Part shown: positions 54,389 to 64,000 of the stretch, piece by piece
How the letters are laid out: every line of letters starts with the position of its first letter
Numbering within the stretch: position 1 is the stretch's first letter
NCBI GenBank assembly: GCA_030220185.1
Contig: JASPKZ010004567.1
Span: 248,001 to 312,000, forward strand
Origin: Diploptera punctata
Taxonomy: Eukaryota; Arthropoda; Insecta; Blattodea; Blaberidae
DNA length: 64,000 bases
Direction of reading: 5' to 3'
Program-made: the position numbers and the translations under genes
Notes under the pieces: model-generated
What the model saw: only the letters and a program-made list of their open reading frames with translations
What the model was told of the DNA's origin: nothing
The model's database searches: none

Positions 54389-54714
54389 AATTTACAATTA
54401 ATTTAAATATTAAAGTAAGAAAAAATAAAGTTAAAACTAATACCGGTAGTGTAAAAATAAACTGTTTGAGATACAACATCCACTCATATGATTTTGAAGG
54501 CCAGATGGTGTTCGGAAACTATCAGGATCTTAGAGATTGCTGATATTTGTATTACAGGCGAGAAAACTAGGAAAATTGTCCCTTGGTGCTCAAACGCGAC
54601 TTCGCTCCGCCATATGCCTTAAAGTATAATGATGAACGATATTATTGTAACATAAAACGAAATTAGCATTTTATTTAACTACGCTCTTTAATTAGTCAGA
54701 TAATTAATTAGAGT

Positions 54715-54912
54715 CGTAATTCAAATCTGGTTCGAAAAGACCGACAAATTTTTCTCAGAGGCTCTTAAGTCACGAAATCCACGGCTTTGCTTCCTTTTCT
54801 TAAGAAAGTGCATTAATGTATTTTGTCCTTGAAAATCCATTGATCCCAGTCGGCTTTGTACTCTCCAACTTCGAAAAAAATAACGAAGCAGGGTTATTAC
54901 TAGTCCACCGGA
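54715..54912 (-). mobile_element. Diverged SINE-2 copy, minus strand
   Basis: Right end 'ggtggactagt' (minus strand) and internal 'ccgtggatttcgtgact'-type sequence match SINE-2 positions. The B box is lost. Old copy. Confidence 0.45.
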
Positions 54913-55175
54913 ATCGGTCATAGGAAATATGTAAAATAATAATAATATTAATAATACTTAAAGAGTTAAGCCATTGTTAACCAGGAGAATGTAGAGGTTG
55001 GTAATGTTATTATACGAGAGGAGAAGCAGACCCACAAGTCCGTAGAAAAATAAAACTACTGATGTTTCAGTTGTGAAAGGTGGCGTAACTTTTGCTAATA
55101 ATCTTGTTCATAGTTATACGTCTGTGTGGGAATGTGTACAATTAACACATTATCTACATCATAAAACAACATGGC

Positions 55176-55380
55176 ATTCTTGTAGATCCCGGTGGAGTGG
55201 TTATAACGATACACTCCTCTGGATCCGAGGTACGCAGATTGAAACGTGGTAGGGGACTATGTTTTATAAGTGTATAAAAATCTTGAGGGTGGCTTCATTC
55301 AAAGGAGAATAAAGCCGTGGGTCCCAGAACTTACAGACCGTAAAAGAACTCAAATCTTAAATAACATGTCTCATGTCAAA
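55176..55380 (+). mobile_element. Diverged SINE-2 copy, plus strand
   Basis: 'cccggtggagtggttataac' and 'ctctggatccgaggt' correspond to the head. 'aaagccgtgggtcccagaac' and 'gaccgtaaaagaactcaaat' correspond to the body. It lacks the tail. Confidence 0.55.
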
Positions 55381-56487
55381 ATATACGAGTATGTATTCCT
55401 TTCACGCCCAGGCATGAATTGTGGCGTTAGTGAGCTGAACGGCTAAGGATCAATAATAATAATAATAATCCACAGTAAACTGAATAGAGTGTAAGACTTG
55501 AATTGGGGATGTACCGGTTATAAACCCCGTTGTCAACCTATCTAAAAGTTTTTTTCGTTGAAATGCCTGGGTTTAATATCACTACGAGGGCCAATTTCAT
55601 AGCAAACTTCTAAATAAAACATATCTATATAAATACAATGCCTATTCGATAGACTAACAACAACAGATTCTGGAAATCAGTTGATCTAAGTTAAGCGTTT
55701 ATAATTAATGAAATAAAAACAGCATAACCAATTAGTGTTCAAAATTATTTATGCATTAATTTATCATGGTGTGAGCATTGGCCTGATTTTCAGGACGTGA
55801 AATAAATGCATTTGTTATTTCTTTAAATCAGTACCTAATACGCAACTACAATAGTATCAAATTTCGTTGCAAGTCTATTTCATTTTAATTATTTTAATTT
55901 GCGGTAAATGGGCCAAAGGATGGAAAAAGAGATAAATCTTGTGCTCAGAGGGATTTAATATTTTAAAGATTCTACAAAAGAAATTATTTTCTATACCTAT
56001 GTTAGAAAATGAACTACGCATAGTAATTAAGTTAGCCATATATATATATATATATATATATCAAATGGAAGTGGCATCACTAAGAGTGAAATGGTGGTTA
56101 AATATGCTATAAAATAACAATAAGATTCTACTGCTAGCCGTCAGATAGGCAGCAAATAATAATTATTCCGTTTCCCCCTCCAAACAAGGCCTAGTTGACA
56201 ATTAGTAAAAAAAAATTGATAACTTGAAGATAAACCTATTCATACAGAAGGAAATCTAACCCTTCCACATTTGGTGTGCTCGTGTTTAGTCTGGAAGGAA
56301 AGGGTTAGGTTGAATACCAGTGCATTAAATTTACCCCCAGGTCTATTTAAAAACAACTCTACTGGATTCCAGGAATTCTACGATGTCTTACTGTACAAAT
56401 GTGGTCCACTGTTTTGTCACCTCTCACTCGCTGAATGCCTCAACTAAAAATATCATTCGTGATATTCCGCATTAACTTTCAAATTAT
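55381..56487. other. No recognised feature
   Basis: A short inverted pair ('ctaacccttcc' near 56258 and 'aaagggttagg' near 56304) could be a minor hairpin. (TA)n at about 56039-56061. No ORF or repeat match. Confidence 0.4.
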
Positions 56488-57393
56488 TTTTGCGGATAGG
56501 CAAATCATTTTCAGATACTTTTTTAATTTCAGAATGGGTTAAAGCAAGAAAATGCACTATATCTTCTAATATTCAATTTTGTATTAGATCATTATATCAA
56601 AATCTTAGAGGTTTGCGTACAACTCAGTGATATTAATAAGCTGTTAGTACGTGCTGATGATGTAAAATTATTAGCGATAGCGAGAAAATACTAAGGGCCA
56701 ACACGCACATTCTATTTAAAACATTAAGAAATTGGGGCTGGAAATAAACATCAATAAAACTAAATACATGGTAGCAACATATAAATACATTATATAATGG
56801 AAATGGACAGTTACTGTCAAGTGAGGGAAGTTTTGAAGAAGTGGTTAATTCAAATGTACCTAAGAATAATAATTATGAACAGGAAAGATGTGCCTAAAAA
56901 ATTAAATATTTGCTCAATTCTAGAAATGCATGCTATTATGTATTACAGGGGTTTTTATTATCCTAACTTCTAAAAAAAACTGAAAATGTACAAAACTGTT
57001 ATTCTCCCTGTTATGTTATATAGTTATGAAACATGGGCTTTTACTTTGAGGGATGAAAGGTTACACATATTTGAGAATAAAGTTCTTAGGAACATTTTTA
57101 ATCAAAGAGAGACGAACAGACAGGTGAATGGAGAAGACTGCATAACATAAGCTACATGATCATTATGGTTAACCAGATATAAGAGAGACATGGAAACTCC
57201 TTGTAGGAAACCAGAGGGAAATCGCCCAATAGATAGGCCAAGAATGAGATGGGAGAATAATATTGACCAATATTTTAAGGATGTAAATTATATAGGGGAT
57301 TATTTAAAAATGTTGGCTCAGGATAAGGATGCATGGAGAGCTTATGTCCGGGCGGTCATGAACCTATGGGTTCGATAGTACCATGAGTTAGTT
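56488..57393 (+). pseudogene. RTE-like retrotransposon 3' copy, degenerate
   Basis: It begins just before FQNGLKQ ('cagaatgggttaaagc') and retains a recognisable A-D-D region near 56651-56662 ('cgtgctgatgatgt', Tyr replaced). The EFKYLG and YSYETW regions and the RPRMRWENN C-terminus (57190-57378) follow, then 'ggttcgatagtacc' as the 3' terminus. Numerous frameshifts. Confidence 0.85.
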
Positions 57394-57772
57394 ATTTTTA
57401 GTACTTGTAATCCGGGTTTTATTCCAAGCTATCTCCATTATTATTATTATTTATTTTATTTTACCTTCAAGTACACGGTCTGAAACAGGGTCCACATTTA
57501 GCCTTGTAATGGATAACTTCATAAATTATTCGATACGAGAAATAGCAAAGCCCGGTTAAGAAACTAAAGCTAGTTTTTACCTTACTCTACCCACGTGAGT
57601 TCCTTTACTGTCACCAGTGACAATTACCTCTTCGGAATTGTCGTGCTAAGAATTCGTTTTTACTCTTCTCAATTCTGAATTAAATATTGTTATAACATAA
57701 AAATGTTATTATTTATATGATCATTAGGGACCGGAGTTTCATGCATTTATATATATGGTTACCAATTATCTA
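57394..57772. other. No recognised feature
   Basis: AT-rich spacer between an RTE copy and a SINE-1 copy, with a short ATT run near 57440. Confidence 0.4.
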
Positions 57773-58092
57773 GTCCACTGATGTGGTCTCGAAGTAGCCT
57801 GCTGCCTTGTCTTGAAGCGGGACTTGGGTTCGATTCCCGGACGGGACAAGCTTTCTGAATGAGGTTTCTTTCGGGGTTTGTCCTCACCTGTAAGACAAAT
57901 GCCAGGAAGCTTTGAGGCCCAAACGGTCCCCGAACATCATCTGGCCATCATCATCATCATCATCATCCTTATCCACGGCGTGGAATGCAACGGGAAGCTA
58001 CCACACTTATGATTCTGTAGTAAAGCTGCAAAGTATAGAATGAAAATGCTATGATTGTTGTGAAAGACCAGCCCTAGGGCAGAACACTATAA
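57773..58092 (+). mobile_element. SINE-1 copy f
   Basis: Full-length but diverged: the anticodon region is altered ('cttgtcttgaagcggg'). B box 'gggttcgattcccgg' is perfect, the (ATC)n run is present, and the 3' hairpins are partly degraded. Confidence 0.88.
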
Positions 58093-58110
58093 AATAATAA
58101 AAAGTTATTT

Positions 58111-58255
58111 ATACGAATAATACCTTTTTGAATTTGTTAAACATGGTTTCGAGTAGCAAATAACTACTACTATAAAATAATTTTAAAAAAATCTATACGA
58201 ATATCATCTTTTTGAATTTGTTAAAGTTAAACATGGTTTCGAGAAGCAAATAACT
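58111..58255. repeat. Tandem duplication, about 83-bp period
   Basis: 'tttttgaatttgttaaacat' plus 'ggtttcgag-agcaaataact' occur at 58122-58165 and again at 58209-58255, with an extra 'gtta' and a few substitutions in the second. Function unknown. Confidence 0.8.
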
Positions 58256-58730
58256 GCATAGTTTGCCCAATTTTATAATTGCAACCTATTTTAATATTAT
58301 ATTGCCTATCCAGCGTACTTATAGGAAATTTGACAATATGTTCTACCCCTTTTTCGATATTAATTATTTTTCCAACCATTTTTTTGTAATCAAAATAAAT
58401 ACAGAAACGTTGTTGTATGAAAGCAACTACAGGAGGCAACAAAATGTGAAAAACGTAGAACATTTAATTATTGTGAACTGTAAACATAAGGAAGGGGTTA
58501 GGTAACAGCTTGGATAATCAAATGTACTTTCTAATTGTTTTCTTAAAATTGTATCATGACAACCATACACTTATTTTACTGGATATGTTTATTAAAATGA
58601 AGTGTTTTATTTCGGATTTATTTAAAAAAATAGGCCTATACGAATACTTTGTTCAAATTTTATTAGCATATTTTGGAACTTTTTCAAACATAACTGCATA
58701 CATATTTCGTAAATTATATAATTAGGTATT
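58256..58730. other. No recognised feature
   Basis: ORFs of 71-80 codons on both strands are hydrophobic AT-rich frames without domain signals. I do not call them genes. Confidence 0.4.
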
Positions 58731-58945
58731 TTTTTCCCCTTATCTTTAAACTAAGAGACCATGTTTCACATTCATACAATATAAGTGTAAGAATAGCTGT
58801 TTTATGTATTTTTATAGAGAAGTTGAACTCACAGGAATCCCAGTAATGCATAATTGCATGCTCTTCCAGAGTTCAGCATATGTTTAATTTCTTTATATAT
58901 CTAATTTCTATCTGAAATTATTATCCCTAGGTATTTATAAAAATA
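58731..58945 (-). pseudogene. RTE-like internal fragment
   Basis: Minus strand matches the segment from EFKYLG ('aataatttcagatagaaatt' area) to YGCETW ('catggtctcttagttt'). Truncated at both ends and diverged. Confidence 0.7.
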
Positions 58946-58974
58946 ATAATTACTCGGGGATTTTTTACAACATG

Positions 58975-59309
58975 TGACGCGAAGTCCAATCATACACCTT
59001 GCGCATGCGCCAACAAACGCGAAGCGGTTTACACTACGGAATCACGGGATGCAGCCAACATATACACGATATTTAACGAACCTAATTTTTTTTTCGTTTA
59101 TACTTTTTTTCCCCTTTTTGTTTTGCCTTTCCCCCCCTTTCTTCACATGTTTTGTTAACTTTATTTTATCCTCACATAGACCCAAGGACAGGACACATAC
59201 ACCCAGACCCAGGGCGGATATTTAAAATATCCTGCCCCGCCAGGAATCGAACCCGGGTCGCCGGAGTGGAAGGTAGGGGCTCTACCAACTGCGCCACGGC
59301 GACGGACAT
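58975..59309 (-). mobile_element. tRNA-derived SINE, low copy (family F)
   Basis: Minus-strand head: 'cgtggcgcagttggtagagc' (A box) and 'cccgggttcgattcctgg' (B box), both close to Pol III consensus. The body includes 'gggtctgggtgtatgtgtcc' and a purine-rich stretch. The end near 'ggcgcatgcgcaaggtgtat' is a guess. The cloverleaf acceptor pairs poorly, which favours a SINE head over a true tRNA. Confidence 0.6.
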
Positions 59310-59485
59310 TAATGAAACCCTATGAATAAAATTTGATAGGAGTTTATGAAGGAATTAAAAAAGTCGCGTCAGAGATTGTAAAGAATAGCCAATTAGTCGA
59401 ACTACAAGAATTTATTTGCAGGCGTTCAGATGTAAAATCTAGAACATTCACTTAGTATTACACATTTCGAAAACATATAACAAAA

Positions 59486-60418
59486 TCTAATATTTAAAAA
59501 TGTTTGTTTGTTTATTCGTGCTTTATGCGCGGCCATACCGTAGATCCGATTGTGATGGGGCTTTTTGTAAAATGTTCAGGAGATTCCCGGGATGAACATA
59601 GGGTATAAAAGAGTTGTGATACTCAACTCCTACATCCTTAAAAATCGCCCTTTGTAGTGGAAAACGTGAAAAAAGTAGCTCTTTGAACGCATTAATGGCT
59701 TACGCTTCCCAAACCATAACAAGTACACAAAATTAATGTAAACAGAATTGAATATCTCAAAAGCTCTACCAAAAAAGTCCGCGAAAGCATATGTTTATCT
59801 CTTACTGATAACTCACAATAATTATTTTTGTCCTTCATTGATGCCAAGAAGATCGAGACAAGTACGTAGATTCCTGTGCAAGCATAGCAGAACATTCTTT
59901 TACGAATAACTGACAATAACGAATTTTGTCTTTTAGCTCATTTATGCCTAGAAGATCGAGATAAGTAGATTCCCGAGCAACACCGAGTAATCAGTACGAG
60001 GAATCTTAAAATAATTACGATATACATTTATAGTTATTTATTATTTTACTTATTCAACTAATCATAAGAAGTACATTAATTTTCGTCTTTCAGCTCATTT
60101 ATGCCAAGAAAATCGGGATGTAGTAGATTCCCGGACAACGCCGGGTAAACAGAACGGAGTATTTAAAAATAATTACGATATAAATTTTTCCTCTTACTTA
60201 TTTAACTAAACATAAAACACATTAATTTTCATATTGCAGATCATTTATGTCAAGAAGATCGTGATAAGTAGATTCCCGGTCAATGCCGGGTAATCAGCAC
60301 GGGGTATCTAATAAATATAAATTTATAATTATTTTTCTTTCTACTTATTCAACTAAACATAAAAACACATTCATTTTCATTTATTTAGGCGTAGCAGCGC
60401 ACGCCGGGTAATAACTAG
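59486..60418 (+). mobile_element. Helitron-like element, copy D, with intact termini
   Basis: Starts TCTAATATTT directly after A and ends 'cgccgggtaataactag' directly before T, the expected Helitron insertion between A and T without duplication. The leader 'tttatgcgcggccatacc' is followed by units centred on 'gccaagaagatcg' about every 130-160 bp. No Rep/helicase coding. This is the best reference for the family's ends. Confidence 0.93.
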
Positions 60419-61284
60419 TAGCTTATAAATATCAGTAAGGGAATTACCACTACTACTTGAGTTTCAGAAATTTTAATCTTAAAAAAGTTTTCTTTTTTAT
60501 GTTTTCAATATAATTCCGTCAAATCTTTACAAATTGTAGAGTTTATATTAAGTTTTTTTAGTAAGTTATAATTTTTCTTTTAGCTGTTTTTATACAAATA
60601 TAATTCTTACTGAAAGACATATTCCACTGCTCATAGCGATTCGTCTGTCAGAGGTAGATACTCGTATTACGCTTGCGGGACATCTTTGCGTTTTTCGACA
60701 AGATTAGACTACGTGCCATCATCGGGTTTCAAACTTCTCCCTTCTCTTCGTAATCAACATTCCTCATTTAATATAATCTACACTTAAGCTCATAAACATA
60801 AACAATCTTACACTCCTCTCTGTAGAAGAAGTCATAAAACTAAATACAATCATATGCGCTTTACAGAGCAAGTTCGCTGAAAATTGCGGCTAAGTCAAAT
60901 TTACTGTTCAGGATTTTATTCGAAGAAATACGCTCCTCTGTCAAGATCTGGTTCTTTAATCGTGTAGATCAATCTTCTTGTTACTTATATTTAATTCCAG
61001 CATGCAAAAGTGAACTTGTAACCGACAATAATTCTTAAATCAAACGGACACACGTTGACACAATACAAATCCGATTATATTAAACGGACTCGAAAGAAAA
61101 ATTTACATTTGTAGTATGTACTCTTCACATTCTAGAATCCTACTATTATGCATAGAGTACAGAAGGATACTGCAGTCGTACAGTCTGTTTAAAAGGAAGT
61201 ATAGATTTCTGCAATACTATTATGTATTTAGTTATCTGACATAGATCGACTTCTAATTATTGCTCTGCAGATATTGTTTATATT
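60419..61284. other. No recognised feature
   Basis: AT-rich. No ORFs over 60 codons, SINE boxes or TIRs. Confidence 0.45.
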
Positions 61285-61296
61285 AGAATAGTCTTC

Positions 61297-61683
61297 TTCT
61301 TCTTCTTCTTCACTTCACGGGATAGGTACAAATTGCCTGTTCCGCCTCACAGTTGTTCTGTCCATCTTTTCACTGGCCTTCCAACATTCCTTGAACCTCT
61401 TGGCTTGTAGTTGAATGCTGCTCTTGGTAATCTTGTTACATTTATTCTTTCTACATGCGTAAACCATTTCTCTCTATATTCTTTGATTTTCTCATTCAGT
61501 GGATATATATTTAACTCTGTTCTTATATCTTCACTCTTTATCCTAATCCAATCTTGTGCAACCTTTCGTTCTTCTAAGGAAGTTCATTTCTGCACTTTGT
61601 ATTCTGCTTTGTAATTTTTTGGTCATTACCCAAGTTTCGTTCTCATAAAGTAATGCAGGAACTGCCAATGTTTTATAAAAAGA
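61297..61683 (-). pseudogene. Family C LINE 3' fragment with 12-bp target-site duplication
   Basis: 'agaatagtcttc' is repeated at 61285-61296 and 61684-61695. The minus strand reads FYKTLAVPALLYENETWVM and IQSAEMNFLRR, then a frameshift, then RF-WRTC-like terminal codons. A CTT run at its left end is the complement of the GAA tail. Related to 43390-44367. Confidence 0.88.
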
Positions 61684-61904
61684 AGAATAGTCTTCCTTGC
61701 ACTCATTTCCTTCCTTCTGCAAGGTCAAAACCCATTTAACAGAATCAATTTGTACTGAATACTTTTTTCGCTTCTAGGCTTCAAAAATATATGACCTTTT
61801 TTACCATTTCTGGTTTTGTCCGTTGCTTTATTTATATTCTGTATATTCCTAAAAGTTTGTTTGTTCTTTATATAGTTTTACAAATCATCATCATTGGCGT
61901 GACG

Positions 61905-62410
61905 GTCCTTTTAGTTTGACTTTAGCCTCCCTCATAACAACCACCCTTTCTCTTCGGTCAGTGGCCTTATTTCTCCAATTTGTTATACCAATCTTCCATA
62001 GGTCCGCCTGTACGTCGTCCATTCATCGTAACCTAGGCCTCCAAACTTTTCTCCTTCAATCCAGCTTAGCGTTTGATATCATCCTGACCAAACGTGTCTC
62101 GTTCATTCTGCAAATATGGCCCAACCTTTCGATACGTCTAACTTTAAAATCTATAACTATATCGTTATCTTTATATAGGTCATATATTTCCTGGTTAGTT
62201 CTTATTCTCCAGGTACTCTTATCCTTAATTGGACCATATATGTTTCTTAAGATCTTTCTCTCCCAGGTGGCAAGCCTAGTAGCGGTTCTTTCTCATATGA
62301 TCCAGGATTCATTGCCATACACTACAGGTTTAATAATTGTTTTGTATATTCTTATTTTAATTTTCTTAGATACATATCTAGAAGTACGAAGTACTAAATT
62401 GCCAACAAAA
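61905..62410 (-). pseudogene. Non-LTR RT C-terminal fragment (family D)
   Basis: The minus strand reads KIRIYKTIIKPVVYGNESW, then TWERKILRNIYGP, QEIYDLYKDNDI, RRIERLGHICRMNE and RPRLR-MDDV, the usual order after the RT core. In-frame stops replace single residues near 62297, 62073 and 62031, with the frame otherwise held for about 165 codons. No tail or duplication was identified. The antisense 170-codon ORF (61916-62428) is only a shadow of this. Confidence 0.82.
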
Positions 62411-62868
62411 TATTGCAAAATAATTTAATCGAAAAATTATTTAATAGCTGAATTCATAAAACTTACAGTATATAAAGTACCAGTATATTTGGTGAATTAA
62501 CTTCTGACATTGGTCTCTAAAATTAAACTTCCGCAAATTTTGATGAAGTGAACCAGTTCGATGTTCATTTGTCATGGCTTCAAAAGAGATTTTCTTTTGT
62601 TAAAGCTGAAGTTTAAACGGAAGCTCTCTCTAAGAAGATCAAAGCAGCGGACACAAGTGAAATAACAAGTAGTTATTGTTGAATAAACACTCGATTATTC
62701 CGGTTGTCAGCTGAAATTGTTTGCCCATGTGATTCATTGCACATCTGCACTTGGGCGTTGTCTCTTTTTAACATTTACCACCTTCCACACATACCACTCT
62801 ATCAGTAATAACTGTTTACAGTGAAATATCTCTCAGTTAATTTTATGTATAGCATGTATTTCATCCTT
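62411..62868. other. No recognised feature
   Basis: AT-rich, without coding or repeat evidence. Confidence 0.4.
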
Positions 62869-62950
62869 GCCATGGATGCCTAGGTAGCTTAAAGGAACAG
62901 TCAGCACGCAAAGCTGGAGATCCTGGGTTCAAATCCCGGTACATGCATTT
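62869..62950 (+). repeat. tRNA-like element (SINE head or tRNA pseudogene)
   Basis: B box 'gggttcaaatcccgg' is perfect, and an anticodon-like arm ('cagcacgcaaagctg') precedes it. The D arm is degenerate ('ggtagcttaaaggaac') and the acceptor does not pair well. Pol III transcription is possible but unproven. Confidence 0.4.
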
Positions 62951-63045
62951 ATTTTTCTCTAGTTGATTAATTATTGCATGCAGGTGGCAAGCCTGAGTAC
63001 ATTAATTTCAATATTACTTGTAGTGTAATGTATTTCCTAGTTATT

Positions 63046-63287
63046 GAGTGGATTCCACAACTAAGTCTAACCACGACCCCGGTTTTCTAATTTTGTTTTA
63101 TTGTTTTCATAACAACCATAAAAATAACTGAAAAGCCACAAAAATTGTTATGAAACCGTAGTTATGATTCAGACATTTGTTTTTTGCAATAAACAGTCGT
63201 AGATTTTCAGTTTTTATGGTTGTTATGAAAACATTAAAAACTGGAAAACCGGCGTCATAGTTTAGACTTTGGTTGTGCAATCCACTC
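63046..63287. mobile_element. Foldback/MITE-like element with 90-bp arms
   Basis: Arms 63046-63136 and 63195-63287 are inverted copies with a few mismatches. Shared words include 'gttttcataacaaccataaa' and the end 'gagtggatt'. The central 58 bp contains part of the same word again ('attgttatgaaacc'). No coding. Superfamily and target duplication are unresolved. Confidence 0.8.
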
Positions 63288-63537
63288 GTTGTGTCCGTTG
63301 TACTGTGGTTCGCCGACCGCTTAGTCAAGGTGGGACACCCGGCAAAAGATGACATTATTTTTCCCATAAATTGACTCATTCTCACAATTAGAATATCTAA
63401 ATAAACTTCAATTTCTAGAGTTCACCAAATGAGACCGACAAAATGTCCTGTTTCAGAGAGAGGTAATGTTTCTAAATGAATCAGTCATTTCGAAAAGGGA
63501 TCATCTACAGCTGATCAAACTTTACAGGAGAGAAAAA

Positions 63538-64000
63538 AAAACTTCTTCTTCTTCTTCTTCCTTTCATGTGATAGACCTAGTGGTATGTTACGGTCTCAAT
63601 CCAACGTTCGAAGGGTCTGCCCAAAGATCTCTTGCCTGGTGGCTGGTAATTTAAGATTTGACGTAGTATTCTTGTTCTGCTCATTCTTGTTACGTGAGAT
63701 TTACAGTTGTTGCTGTATTGTTGTACATATTCCATGACTGATTCTGTTTGTAACTCTTTGAGAATCTCAGAATTCCTTTTATGGTCTGTTCTTGAGTAAT
63801 CCGCAGTACGTCTCATAAATTTCATTTCTGCCGCACTTAGTCTTTCTTCATCTACACTGCGAATTGTCCAGGCCTCACCGCCGTAACATAATATGGGTCT
63901 GGCCAATGTTTTGTAAATTCTAGTTCGTGTGTGTTGCTCTACTGTGTTTGGCTTGAAACTATTATTTATAATTCCTGTTACTCTGTTAAATTTTATAATT
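63538..64000 (-). pseudogene. GAA-tailed LINE 3' fragment, runs off the window
   Basis: The minus strand reads RIYKTLARPILCYGGEAWT and LSAAEMKFMRRTADYSRTD, then HVTRMSRTRILRQ and SLGRPFERWIE, ending at TGA 63577. The open stretch is 109 codons from its first Met and continues upstream toward the edge. The CTT run at 63541-63560 is the GAA tail. The RT core, if present, lies beyond the window. Confidence 0.88.

Noticed and set aside
59230..59307. Functional tRNA gene on the minus strand
   Set aside because: Good Pol III boxes but only about 4 of 7 acceptor pairs, with a continuing non-tRNA body; better as a SINE head.
61916..62428. 170-codon plus-strand ORF, hydrophobic
   Set aside because: It is antisense to a clear RT C-terminal fragment on the minus strand with conserved motifs; the plus frame is a shadow.

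Overview
The window looks like a piece of a large, AT-rich, repeat-saturated arthropod genome. The transposon families and the abundance of ATT/TAA microsatellites are what I would expect from a cockroach or termite (Blattodea). That placement is an inference from the mix of element families, because no host gene is present to test it. I found no confidently identifiable host protein-coding gene, no rRNA, no CRISPR array and no prokaryotic or phage content. Nearly every sequence with recognisable meaning is a transposable element, and most copies are broken or truncated.

Element classes found. (1) Helitron-like elements start with TC and end with CTAG, sit between A and T, and carry internal tandem repeats (279-3396, 19198-20174, 31783-33621, 59486-60418). 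A second family ends at 8883. (2) Cut-and-paste DNA transposons: a mariner with perfect 30-bp terminal inverted repeats (TIRs) (16627-17924), a Tc1-like element (4640-6090), two TTAA-flanked elements (1006-3183 and 53479-54323), an internally deleted TA-flanked element (21284-22011), a long-armed TA-flanked element carrying nested insertions (42397-45456), a pogo/Tigger remnant (38450-38640), and several foldbacks or MITE-like elements. (3) Non-LTR retrotransposons: one RTE-like family has about a dozen copies, including a near full-length endonuclease-RT copy at 46654-49849. Other RT families are at 3469-4619, 43390-44367, 49964-51250, 61297-62410 and 63538-64000. (4) tRNA-derived SINEs fall in at least three multi-copy families. 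SINE-1 is tRNA-Asp-like, SINE-2 is about 400 bp, and SINE-3 has a class II tRNA-like head. Further single or low-copy tRNA-like heads also occur.

Layout. 1-6100 holds a Helitron split by a piggyBac-like element, then a young LINE insertion, then a decayed Tc1. 6300-16600 is a patchwork of SINEs and RTE fragments. 16627-17924 is the mariner. 19200-25100 holds a Helitron, a palindrome, a deleted DNA transposon and a SINE/RTE cluster in a TAA array. 25100-31100 is sparse. 31783-33621 is a Helitron with four 305-bp tandem units. 34000-41000 holds scattered SINEs and a triple target-site duplication. 42397-45456 is the nested long-TIR element. 46044-51446 is a stack of retroelements built on ATT arrays. 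51500-64000 holds scattered SINE, RTE and Helitron copies and foldbacks.

Several insertion histories can be read from exact target-site duplications (TSDs). The strongest unexplained structures are a pair of consecutive hairpins with GNRA-like and UNCG-like loops near the 3' end of the SINE-1 family, a 205-bp palindrome that appears to have formed at a ribozyme-like hairpin of a Penelope-type terminal repeat, and the near-identical 305-bp dimeric array inside a Helitron. I do not see a multi-gene novel system.
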